Position numbers and translations under genes: made by a program
Shown here: positions 55,765-64,000 of the stretch, piece by piece
Layout: the number at the start of each line of letters is the position of its first letter
Numbering within the stretch: position 1 is the stretch's first letter
The notes under the pieces: generated by a model
Seen by the model: only the letters and a program-made list of their open reading frames with translations
What the model was told of the DNA's origin: nothing
Databases searched by the model: none
DNA from: RBG-16-34-14 sp963727535
Lineage (GTDB): Bacteria > Bacteroidota > Ignavibacteria > Ignavibacteriales > Ignavibacteriaceae
Assembly: GCA_963727535.1 (NCBI GenBank)
Contig: CAVSGR010000006.1
Coordinates: 248,001-312,000, forward strand
Length of the DNA stretch: 64,000 bases
Direction: 5' to 3'

Positions 55765-56696
55765 CTTCTTCTGAAGATAGCAAATCGATCTTTGAAGAAT
55801 TAAACAAATTAAGTACAGAACAACGGAATCCGAATTCAATCGAGATCGATTCCAAATCAACTCTTGAGATTTTAAAAGTTATTAATGAGGAAGATAAAAC
55901 TGTTCCATTCGCGGTTGAGAAAGAAATAAAATTTATTGCCCAGGCTGTTGATATTATTGTTAGTGCTATAAAAAACGGGGGCAGGCTTTTATATTTTGGA
56001 GCGGGCACGAGCGGGAGACTCGGAGTAATTGATGCCTCTGAATGTCCGCCGACTTTTGGAACTCCTTTTGGTTTGATTGAAGGATTTATCGCTGGTGGAA
56101 AAGAAGCAATGTTCCGTGCACAGGAAGGAGCCGAAGACTATGAAGAGAATGGTGCAAAAGATGTGATTGCCGCAAAAGTGACTAAGAAAGATGTTGTTTG
56201 CGGAATTGCTGCAAGCCGCAGAACACCTTATGTTGTTGGAGCAGTTAAGAAAGCTAAAGAACTTGGAGCCAAAACAATTTTTGTTACGTCGAACCCGCGG
56301 GAAAATTTTAACATTAAAGAAGTTGATGTTGCAATTTGTCCCTATGTTGGTCCGGAAGTCATTATGGGTTCAACCAGGATGAAAAGTGGAACAGCACAGA
56401 AACTCGTTTTGAATATGCTGACGACCACAGCTATGATCAGGCTCGGCAAAGTCTATGAAAATATGATGATCGATCTTCAGATGACAAACAAAAAACTTAT
56501 TGAAAGATCTAAAAAAATTGTAATGACAATTACAGGCATTTCTTATGAAGACGCTGAAGATTACCTTAAAAAAGCTAACGGACATGTAAAAACTGCTTTA
56601 GTAATGATTAAAGCAAGAGTGGATATAGAAGAAGCAAAACGACGATTAGAAAAAGCTGAAGGCTTTGTAAGAAGAGCAATCGATATAGAAAAATAG
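55761..56696 (+). CDS. murQ: N-acetylmuramic acid 6-phosphate etherase
   Basis: This enzyme cleaves the lactyl ether of MurNAc-6-phosphate in peptidoglycan recycling. The SIS domain has GRLLYFGAGTSGRLGVIDAS and ECPPTFGTP, and GSTRMKSGTAQKLVLNMLTT is the family signature. The C-terminal helical (UBA-like) segment is present. The length of 311 residues is typical. It overlaps rsmG by ATGA; the recycling kinase that would feed it is not in the window. Confidence 0.95.
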   Translation: MTSSEDSKSIFEELNKLSTEQRNPNSIEIDSKSTLEILKVINEEDKTVPFAVEKEIKFIAQAVDIIVSAIKNGGRLLYFGAGTSGRLGVIDASECPPTFGTPFGLIEGFIAGGKEAMFRAQEGAEDYEENGAKDVIAAKVTKKDVVCGIAASRRTPYVVGAVKKAKELGAKTIFVTSNPRENFNIKEVDVAICPYVGPEVIMGSTRMKSGTAQKLVLNMLTTTAMIRLGKVYENMMIDLQMTNKKLIERSKKIVMTITGISYEDAEDYLKKANGHVKTALVMIKARVDIEEAKRRLEKAEGFVRRAIDIEK

Positions 56697-56796
56697 TCAA
56701 ATTTGATTATTTTTAGGCATTTTTCTTGGGTTCATAAGTTGAACCCTTTTGGCATTTTAAACAAATTATTACCGCAGGCATTTCTTAGAAAGATTT

Positions 56797-59700
56797 ATGA
56801 TTAAACCAATAGAAAGTATTCTTAACAAACAGATAAACAGAATTGAAAATCTTATCCGGGACTCGAAGAACAATCAATCTTATATTTCACACCTAACAGG
56901 TTCTTTTAAAAGTTTACTCCTTTCGAAACTAATTGAAAAAGAAAAACAAATTCTCGTTCTGCTTCCCGAAATTAAACTTGTTGAAGAATTTGTTGTTGAA
57001 CTAAGCATACTCGGATTATCCGATAAATTAATTTCTATAACAGAATTCAAACCCGAGTCTCTTCAGGAAAAACTAACCGATATAATTAATCGTAAAAGTT
57101 TAATTCTTATTTCTTCATACAAACTTCTTAATTATGAATTCCCGGAAAGGGAAAAGCTCGAACAGCAGACAACTAAAATAAATACCGACACAGGGATTAA
57201 ATATGATGAACTTATTGAATATTTAAATCTGCTTAATTACCAGAAAGATAAGTTTGTTGAAGCCCCGGGAGAATATTCCCAGCGTGGTTCTATAATCGAT
57301 TTTTGGTCCTTCAGTGAGCCAAATCCTGTTAGATTTGAGTTTGATGGGGATTTTATTGAATCAATCCGTTACTTTGAACCTGAGAGCCAGCGCTCTGTTC
57401 AACTAGTTGAAACTGTAACACTTGCAGCTTCGGCAGGAGAGAATTTTAATGGTGGAAACCTTACTACAATTTTCGAATATCTCGATAATCCTTTAGTATT
57501 TGCTTCGTCATTCGAATTGGAGAAGCTAAAGAATGAAAATGTAAAAATAGCTCCGGCTAAAGAAGAGATAATCTTTCCAGATCAGTTTGTTGATGTTGAT
57601 GGAGACGTATTCCCCGAAGTGGAACTGGATAAAAGTTTTCAAGTTAGTCATTCTGAGGAGCGTCCGCCCCGGCTTGCCGAAGGCGAGACGGGAAGCGACG
57701 AAGAACCTCAAAGAGAAAAGATTCCTCGCTTCCTGCCTGACCGGCAGGCAGGCGCTCAGAATGACAATGCGCGATGGTTAATTGAAGAAAGCTTAGGAAC
57801 CGAAAAAGTTGAATTAGGTTTTGTAGAACCACCATCGGTTAATGGCAATTTTGAAATTCTCTTTAACATTCTCAAAGAATATTCAGACAATAATTTTAAC
57901 ATAATTATTACAAGTGAAAATGAATTTCAAACCACAAGGCTGCATGATCTTTTAGTTGATTTCAAAAAAGAAGTTTCAGAACTAATTGAATCAGGGAAAG
58001 TAAAATTATTTACACTTCCGATTAAAAGTGGGTTTCTGCATAGAGAAGAAAAAATTCTTGTTCTCACTGATTATCAAATCTTTAACAAACCTTATAGAAC
58101 TAAGATTTCTAAAAAGAAGAAAAAGAAATCACGATCAAAAGAGTTTGCTTCTATTCACAAAGGAGATTTTGTTGTTCACGAAAATTATGGAATAGGGAAG
58201 TACACCGGATTAGAAACCATAAAGATTGGTGAAACTGAACAGGAATCTATGAAGATTCTCTACAATGAAGGGGGAGTAGTTTATGTAAATCTTAATTACC
58301 TAAACTTAGTAAAGAAGTATTCCTCTAGTGAAACAATTACCCCAACTTTAAACACACTTGGTACAGCTGATTGGACAAATACAAAAGCTAAAGCAAAAAG
58401 AAAAATTAAAGAAGCAGCTCGCGAGTTGATCGAGCTTTATGCTAAACGAAAAGCAAGTAAAGGATTTCCTTTTAATATGGATACTGTCTGGCAGAAAGAG
58501 CTTGAGGCTTCATTCTTTTATGAAGATACGCCTGACCAGGTTAAGGTGACTGAAGAAGTTAAGAATGATATGGAAGCAGAAAATCCGATGGACAGACTTA
58601 TTTGTGGCGATGTTGGCTTCGGCAAAACAGAAGTTGCCGTTCGTGCTTCATTTAAGGCTGCACAGGATGGAAAGCAAACTGCCGTTCTTGTTCCAACGAC
58701 AATTTTAGCTGAACAGCATTATAATACTTTTAAAGATAGACTTACTCAATTTCCGGTTAGGGTTGCGGCATTGTCGCGCTTCCAAACTAAGAAACAGCAA
58801 ACAGAAATTCTTAAAGAGCTTAATGAAGGAACAATGGATGTTGTAGTCGGAACTCACCGCCTTCTTTCAAAAGATGTAAAGTTTAAAGATCTTGGACTTC
58901 TTATTATTGATGAAGAACATCGCTTTGGTGTTGCATCAAAAGAAAAGCTGAGATCTTTAAAAGTTAATGTTGATACACTTTCGCTCACTGCAACTCCAAT
59001 CCCAAGAACATTAAATCTTTCTTTGCTTGGTGCGAGAGATTTATCCATTATTGCAACACCACCGCCAAATCGGCAGCCGATTTATACGACTGTTTCTGTT
59101 TTCGATATCATTAAAATTAAAGAATGGATTTTGACCGAACTAAAGAGAAACGGACAGGTTTATTTTGTTCACGATCGGGTGCAGTCGATTGAAAAGCTGG
59201 CTTCATATCTTAAAAAATATATTCCCGACATTAAACTTGCTGTTGCGCACGGACAAATGAAACCGTCACAGCTTGAAGAAGTTATTCATGGTTTTCTCAA
59301 CAGAAAATATGACGTTCTTCTTTCAACAAAAATTATTGAATCTGGAATTGATATTCCCAATGTTAATACAATTATAGTAAACCGCGCGGATAGGTTTGGA
59401 CTTGCCGAACTTCATCAATTAAGAGGAAGAGTTGGAAGATCGAATCGTCAGGCTTATGCTTATTTTATCGTTCCATCTATGAATGGACTAACAAAAAAAG
59501 CTTTGAGAAGGCTGCAGGTTATTGAAGAGTTTACAGAGATAGGTTCCGGGTTTAATATTTCTATGAGAGATCTTGAAATACGTGGCGCAGGAAATTTGCT
59601 CGGAACCGAGCAGACAGGATTTATTAATGATGTCGGTTTCGATCTCTATATAAAATTAATTAATGAAGCTGTTGAAGAGTTAAAGTACCAGGAATTCAAA

Positions 59701-60221
59701 GAAGTATTTAAAGAATTACCAAAGCACGAAGATAGAACCGACCCGACAATCGATGCTTATTTTGAAGTTGGAATTCCGCAGATATATATGCCGGAACAAG
59801 CTGACAGATTAATTTTTATACTGCACTTTATTCGGTTTCTTCACTTGATGAGATAAATGATCTTAGAGAAGAAATTGTTGACAGGTTTGGTGCTCTTCCT
59901 GAAATTGTGCAAAGATTAATCGGCTTAGCCACACTTAAGTTTTTTGCTTCTTATGCTTTATTCGAGAGAGTTATAATCCAGAGAAAAAATATATTTCTGA
60001 TTCTTCCAAAAGGGGAGAAGGAAGATTATTACCAGGATAAATTCAATAAGTTGATGAGTTTTATAATGAACAATTATAAAAGTAAAGTTAAGTTCAACCA
60101 GCAGAAGGAAACTTTGAAGCTCGTTATAACAAATAATTTCAAGTCTCCGGAAGAACTAATGGAATTTCTTGTTAAATTTTGTAAAGAGGTGAGTAGAATG
60201 TTTAAGGATGAAGCTGACTAG
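56797..60221 (+). CDS. mfd: Transcription-repair coupling factor Mfd (frameshift, in-frame repeat insertion)
   Basis: This is an SF2 translocase that removes RNA polymerase stalled at lesions and recruits UvrA. Domains in order: UvrB-like region (1-450), RNAP-interaction CarD-like domain (GDFVVHENYGIGKYTGLE), the helicase with Walker A GDVGFGKTEVA, DEEH box and QLRGRVGRSNRQAYAYF, and a C-terminal UvrA-inhibitory domain. Bases 57647-57765 are a palindromic repeat carried in frame as about 40 extra residues (near 284-323). One A is missing near 59811, so the frame breaks after EQADRLIF; the C-terminal 110 residues continue in another frame to 60221. The corrected length is about 1141 residues. 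Confidence 0.94.
57647..57765. repeat. Palindromic element inserted in frame in mfd
   Basis: Ends GTCATTCTGAG/CTCAGAATGAC are perfect 11-base inverted repeats, and the interior has GCGACGAAGAA and CCTGACCGGCAGGCAGG segments. Its 119 bases plus one keep the mfd frame open, adding low-complexity Glu/Arg/Pro-rich residues. Confidence 0.85.
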
Positions 60222-60252
60222 AATCCACTCTGATAACAGTCGGATTTCAGAA

Positions 60253-60295
60253 TGGTTGTCCCTCTCCGTAAAGGAGAGGGCGAGGGGTGAGGTCG
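60253..60295. repeat. Dispersed palindrome CCCTCTCC family
   Basis: CCCTCTCC-gtaaa-GGAGAGGG hairpin with a GAGGGGTGAGG flank, between mfd and the zinc-ribbon gene. Confidence 0.7.
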
Positions 60296-60364
60296 AAAAT
60301 CAGAAGTATCCATGTTCCATTGTCTTAATTTTACTAATTTTAATTCCAACAAAAGGAGTTATTC

Positions 60365-60757
60365 TTGAACTGTCCTTTTTGCAGCCATCCGTTAGTCATT
60401 CTTGAACTAAACCAGATTGAAATTGATTATTGTACAAACTGTCATGGTATTTGGCTGGATGAGGGCGAACTCGAATTGCTTTTACTGGATTCCGGTGGGA
60501 AGAATAAATTACTGAATTCTTTTGCGATTGATAAAAAGAACAAAGAAAAATATATAAAATGTCCAGTCTGTTCTAAGAAGATGGATAAAGTTCTTTGCGG
60601 AGACGAAAAGAAAATAGTGCTTGATAAATGTCCCCGGCATCATGGTTTATGGTTTAATAAAGGCGAACTTGAAACCGTTGTTGAAATGGGAAGCTTAGAC
60701 AAGCATAATAAAATTGTTAAACTTTTGAAAGAAATGTTTGCTCATAATTTATCTTAA
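60365..60757 (+). CDS. Zinc-ribbon (zf-TFIIB type) protein
   Basis: The 130-residue protein has two zf-TFIIB-like ribbons. The first is CPFCSHPL...IDYCTNCHGIWLDEGELELLL. The second is CPVCSKKM...LDKCPRHHGLWFNKGELE. Both carry the family's WLDxGEL/WFNKGEL ending. The start is TTG at 60365, directly giving MNCPFC, with AAAGGAG about 9 bases upstream. The function is unknown. It may share a transcript with lemA and the M48 peptidase, though a palindrome separates them. Confidence 0.82.
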   Translation: MNCPFCSHPLVILELNQIEIDYCTNCHGIWLDEGELELLLLDSGGKNKLLNSFAIDKKNKEKYIKCPVCSKKMDKVLCGDEKKIVLDKCPRHHGLWFNKGELETVVEMGSLDKHNKIVKLLKEMFAHNLS

Positions 60758-60782
60758 AAGTTAATTTTGAGCTTTGTTGTTT

Positions 60783-60839
60783 TGTCAGTCTGAGCTTGTC
60801 GAAGACTGAATGTCACACTTCGACGGGCTCAGTGTGACA
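60783..60839. repeat. Double palindrome, GAGCTTGTCGAAG family
   Basis: GTCAGTCTGAGCTTGTCGAAGACTGA next to TGTCACACTTCGACGGGCTCAGTGTGACA. It lies just upstream of lemA. Confidence 0.8.
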
Positions 60840-60873
60840 TCAAAATAATTTCTAAAATAATTCTGAGGTTAAA

Positions 60874-61431
60874 ATGGTTGTTCTAATAATTCTCCTTATC
60901 ATAATTGTTCTTTTGATATTGTTCGTGATTTCAATTTATAATTCTCTTGTAGGATTAAGAAACCAGGTTAAGAATGCATGGTCGCAGATTGATGTTCAAT
61001 TAAAACGCCGTCATGATCTTATTCCAAATTTGATCGAAACAGTAAAAGGATATATGAATCATGAACGGGCAACACTTGAGAATATTACTAATGCAAGAAG
61101 TAAAGCAGTAAGCGCGCAAGGTGTTTCGGAAAAAGCACAGGCAGAAGCCCAGTTAACAGAAGCAATGGGAAAATTTAATCTTGTCGTAGAAAATTATCCT
61201 GACCTGAAAGCAAACCAGAACTTCCTTGCTCTTCAGGAAGAATTAACTTCAACGGAAAATAAAATTTCTTTTTCGCGGCAGAATTATAATGACCAGGTTT
61301 TATTCTATAATAATAAAATCCAGATGTTTCCTTCGAACATTTTAGCAGGTATGTTCAACTTTAAAGAAGAAGTTTTCTTCCAGGTTGAGGATAAAGCCGA
61401 AAGAGAAGTACCGAAAGTTAGTTTTTCTTAA
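60874..61431 (+). CDS. lemA: LemA family protein
   Basis: The 185-residue protein has one N-terminal membrane helix (about 2-22) followed by a helical bundle with the family signature NQVKNAWSQIDVQLKRRHDLIPNLIETVKGYM and LTSTENKISFSRQNYNDQV. LemA proteins are usually coupled to M48/HtpX-like peptidases or TPM-domain proteins. The next gene here is an M48 peptidase, which supports that pairing. The biochemical role is not established. Confidence 0.94.
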   Translation: MVVLIILLIIIVLLILFVISIYNSLVGLRNQVKNAWSQIDVQLKRRHDLIPNLIETVKGYMNHERATLENITNARSKAVSAQGVSEKAQAEAQLTEAMGKFNLVVENYPDLKANQNFLALQEELTSTENKISFSRQNYNDQVLFYNNKIQMFPSNILAGMFNFKEEVFFQVEDKAEREVPKVSFS

Positions 61432-61433
61432 AA

Positions 61434-61492
61434 TGTCAGTCTGAGCTTGTCGAAGACTGAGAGTGTCACACTTCGACAGGCTCAGTGTGACA
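61434..61492. repeat. Double palindrome, GAGCTTGTCGAAG family
   Basis: GTCAGTCTGAGCTTGTCGAAGACTGA followed by TGTCACACTTCGACAGGCTCAGTGTGACA, between lemA and the M48 gene. It is nearly identical to 60783-60839. Confidence 0.82.
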
Positions 61493-61513
61493 ATCATAAA
61501 TTCTTATAATACC

Positions 61514-62758
61514 ATGTGGGAATTAATAAAATCTAACCAAAGAAAGTCCACCTTCCTTTTTACAGGAATGGCGATCATTTTAATTCTGCTTGGCTATTTA
61601 ATTGGCAGCACTTTTTATCCTGATGGTGGGGGAGTGTTTGGCGTTTCTATTGCTATTATAATCTGGACAGTTCTTTCTATTGTCAGTGTTTCTTCCGGAA
61701 GCTCTTTAATGCTTTCATTAAGCAAAGCACAGGAAGTTACACCGGCAGTTCACCAGCAGCTTTTTAATGTGGTTGAAGAAATGAAAATTGCTGCAGGTTT
61801 GCCCGCTATGCCCAAGATTTATATAATAAACAGCGAAGCAATGAACGCTTTTGCTACGGGGAAAGATCCTTCCAATTGCGCTGTTGTAGTAACAGCAGGC
61901 TGCTTTCAAAATTAAACCGTGATGAGCTTCAGGGAGTTATCGGACATGAAATTTCCCATATCCTTAACCGCGATACAAAGTTTATGGTTTATGCTGCGAG
62001 TTATGCTTGGTGCTATTGTTTTAATTGCAGAAATATTTTTAAGAGGAATGTTTTTTTCAGGCGGTGGAAGAAGATACAGTTCCAAATCCAGTGGAGGCGG
62101 TCAGGGTCAGGTTATTATGCTTGCAGTAGCAATAATCTTTGCAATATTAGCCCCGATTATGGCAAGACTACTTTATTTTGCGATTTCAAGAAAGAGAGAA
62201 TATCTTGCCGACGCTTCTTCTGCAAGATTAACGAGATATCCCGAAGGTCTTGCTTCTGCACTTGAAAAAATTTCTAATTGTACCGATGAACTTCCTTCTG
62301 CAAATAAAGTTACTGCTGCAATGTATATTGCTAATCCTTTAAAGAAAAAAGGAATGAAGCTGTCTGATTTAACAAGCACTCATCCTCCGATTTCCGAAAG
62401 AATAAAAATACTTAGAGGAATGATGTTTGGACACGGCGCTAATTATAATGATTACCAACAAGCTTTTTCTTCTGTCAAAAAATCTTCCTCGGTTATTATT
62501 CCTGCTTCCGGTTTAAGTGATGCCGCGGTTATTCCTTTAAGAGTAGGAGGGCAATTGAAAGAAGAAAATTCTGCAGTTGATGAAAAAAGAAAAACCGGTA
62601 ATATTATGATGGCGGTAAATAATTATTCCTCAATAACCTGCCAGTGCGGAATGAAAATAAAAATCCCGCCCGGCTTCGGAGCCAACAAACCGGAAATTAC
62701 CTGCCCCAAATGCGGTACTGTGCACAAAGTTTCTGTTGCTGAACAAATGAGAAGTTGA
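61514..62758 (+). CDS. HtpX-like M48 membrane peptidase (two compensating frameshifts)
   Basis: This is a zinc metallopeptidase of the inner membrane. The start is ATG at 61514 (MWELIKSNQRK). Two N-terminal membrane helices precede MPKIYIINSEAMNAFATGKDP and the zinc site LQGVIGHEISHILNRD. One G is missing near 61898 and one T is extra near 62007. Bases between them, including HEISH, are in another frame, while the rest returns to the first. The corrected protein has 414 residues with two more helices, SRKREYLADASSARLT (third zinc ligand Glu) and a C-terminal zinc ribbon (CQCGMKIKIPPG...CPKCGTVH). The neighbour lemA supports the assignment. Confidence 0.88.
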
Positions 62759-62780
62759 GCTGAATAAATGAAAGTTTTAA

Positions 62781-62867
62781 ACCCACCCCTTTCGTTCCCC
62801 TCCCAAGGAGGGGAAACACAGTTCTTTGTTAAAAGTCCCCTCCACTGGAGGGGATTTAGGGGTGGGT
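62781..62867. repeat. Palindromic repeat ACCCACCCCT family
   Basis: Outer arms ACCCACCCCT/AGGGGTGGGT enclose CCCCTCC-caa-GGAGGGG and CCCCTCC-act-GGAGGGG hairpins. It lies directly before the DUF72 start codon and is open in the DUF72 frame. Confidence 0.82.
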
Positions 62868-62869
62868 CA

Positions 62870-63571
62870 ATGAAGCTCTACGTTGGCACAAGCGGCTACA
62901 GCTACAAGGAATGGAAAGGCAATTTTTATCCTGAAGATATTAAACCGCAGGATATGCTGAGGTTTTATGCAAAACAATTTTCAACAGTAGAGATTAACAA
63001 TACATTTTACCGCATACCTAAGAAAGAAGTTTTTGAATCCTGGAAAGAACAAGTTCCTGCAAAGTTTAGATTTATATTAAAAGCTCCGCAGCTTATTACA
63101 CACATAAAAAGATTGAAGACCGATACCAAAGACACTGTCGAATACTTTACAAAAGTTTCATCTGCGCTTGGGGAGAAAAGGGGAGTTGTGCTTTTCCAGC
63201 TTCCGCCAAACTTTAAGCTTAATCTTGAAAGACTCGAACAGTTTATTGACATAGTTCCAAAAGAAATAAAAGCCGCTTTCGAGTTCCGCCACGAGGAATG
63301 GTTTACTGATGATGTTTATAATCTTTTAAAGAAAAGAAATTTTGCTCTCTGCCTTTCCGATACGGATGAACTGCCTATAACAAAATTAATTAACACTGCC
63401 GACTGGAGTTACCTCCGCTTAAGAAGAATAAACTACACAAAGAAAAACCTTACCGACTGGCATAAAAAAATAGCAGAGATGAAATGGAAAGAAGCTTATA
63501 TCTTCTTTAAGCATGAAGATGAAGGCAAAGGACCGGAGTTTGCAAAAAAATTTATGGAGATTACTATTTAA
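62870..63571 (+). CDS. DUF72 family protein
   Basis: This 233-residue TIM-barrel-like protein belongs to the DUF72/YecE family: LYVGTSGYSYKEWKGNFYP at the N-terminus, FSTVEINNTFYRIP, and AFEFRHEEWF. The frame is open back to 62768, but those 34 residues come from the palindrome, so I use the ATG at 62870. The biochemical function is unknown. Confidence 0.88.
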   Translation: MKLYVGTSGYSYKEWKGNFYPEDIKPQDMLRFYAKQFSTVEINNTFYRIPKKEVFESWKEQVPAKFRFILKAPQLITHIKRLKTDTKDTVEYFTKVSSALGEKRGVVLFQLPPNFKLNLERLEQFIDIVPKEIKAAFEFRHEEWFTDDVYNLLKKRNFALCLSDTDELPITKLINTADWSYLRLRRINYTKKNLTDWHKKIAEMKWKEAYIFFKHEDEGKGPEFAKKFMEITI

Positions 63572-63632
63572 TATGTATAAAAAATAATTATATATATTTA
63601 TACAAGTTATTTTAACAAATTGGGTGTTATGT

Positions 63633-64000
63633 ATGATTCCATACAATGAAACCAGTCTTTGGGTTAATTCCACTAAATACAGTGAAAAAGACAAGTCTAA
63701 ACTTGATGAAATAACCACGGCATATTCTAAAATGCATGAGCGTACAAAATTTATATCCGCTCAGATTTTTAGTTCCATCCCTAACTTTACAATTCATGAC
63801 GATACTCATATTGAAGCATTGTGGGAAATCGCAAGTTTGATAGTTGGCCCAGACTATAAACTTACACCAACCGAATTATTTGTACTGGGAGGATCTTTTT
63901 TAATTCATGATTTAGCAATGACCAAGTTACTTTATGAAAATGGTATTAACGGAATTGAGCAACAGCCAGAATGGAAAGACTTGATTATACATTTACTAAA
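63633..64000 (+). CDS. HD-domain protein (3' partial)
   Basis: About 122 residues are visible before the window ends. IHDDTHIEALWEIASLI and LFVLGGSFLIHDLAM give the H...HD arrangement of an HD-type metal-dependent phosphohydrolase, close by eye to HD-like domains found at the N-terminus of some HSP90-type ATPase proteins. The remaining domains lie outside the window, so the role (regulatory nuclease, defence protein or other) is open. It follows DUF72 by 61 bases. Confidence 0.65.
   Translation, partial: MIPYNETSLWVNSTKYSEKDKSKLDEITTAYSKMHERTKFISAQIFSSIPNFTIHDDTHIEALWEIASLIVGPDYKLTPTELFVLGGSFLIHDLAMTKLLYENGINGIEQQPEWKDLIIHLL

Noticed and set aside
60253..60295. Rho-independent terminator after mfd
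   Set aside because: The GC-rich hairpin is not followed by a U run on either strand and matches a dispersed repeat type.
62768..62869. 34-residue N-terminal extension of the DUF72 protein
   Set aside because: It is the translation of a palindromic repeat (62781-62867); the family N-terminus starts exactly at the ATG at 62870.

Overview
The window looks like chromosomal DNA from a low-GC member of the Bacteroidota/Chlorobi group, most likely Ignavibacteria. Three extracellular proteins end in the NYPNPFNP-type C-terminal sorting domain used by type IX secretion, intergenic regions are AT-rich, and short dispersed palindromes are abundant. The family-level assignment is inferred from these traits; no marker phylogeny was possible.

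Layout. 1-4.6 kb: end of a type IV pilus operon (pilT, a PilM/PilN-like fusion, a PilO-like protein, a PilQ-like secretin). 4.6-12.5 kb: two-component cluster with two hybrid histidine kinases, two receiver proteins and an NtrC-type sigma-54 activator. 12.6-16 kb: tRNA-Lys, a small membrane protein, methylglyoxal synthase and an exported M3 peptidase. 16-21.5 kb: sucrose operon (PfkB-type sugar kinase, fused sucrose-phosphate synthase/phosphatase, sucrose synthase). 21.5-30.5 kb: secreted M1 aminopeptidase, secreted arylsulfotransferase-like protein, MscS channel, Gfo/Idh/MocA oxidoreductase, TMEM175-like channel and a GT-C-like membrane protein. 30.5-37.5 kb: histidine operon hisG-D-C-B-H-A-F-IE, preceded by a His-rich leader peptide and a complete three-hairpin attenuator. 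37.6-39.4 kb: cysE-cysK. 39.6-50 kb: a large secreted FG-GAP/CARDB protein, a flavodoxin-like reductase, a DUF1828/DUF1829 protein with a small partner, an aldo/keto reductase, clpB, and a GIY-YIG gene embedded in a tandemly repeated palindrome module. 50.3-63.6 kb: cbpA, a small-HSP remnant, mnmE, two parS-like sites, mnmG, rsmG, murQ, mfd, a zinc-ribbon protein, lemA, an M48 peptidase and a DUF72 protein. An HD-domain gene runs off the right edge.

Outstanding points. (1) The his leader has mutually exclusive arms 1:2, 2:3 and 3:4, with the His-His-His codons between arms 1 and 2. (2) Palindromic repeats lie between genes and, in mfd and hisD, inside open reading frames as in-frame insertions. 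(3) A GIY-YIG nuclease gene starts inside one such palindrome, and its 3' end plus two palindromes is duplicated next door. (4) Eight or nine single-base frameshifts in short homopolymers break genes from 36 kb rightward (hisD, cysK twice, the FG-GAP gene, the DUF1828 gene, clpB, mfd, the M48 peptidase twice). Most hit housekeeping genes, so sequence error is the leading explanation. I give full-length coordinates for those genes and mark each break.
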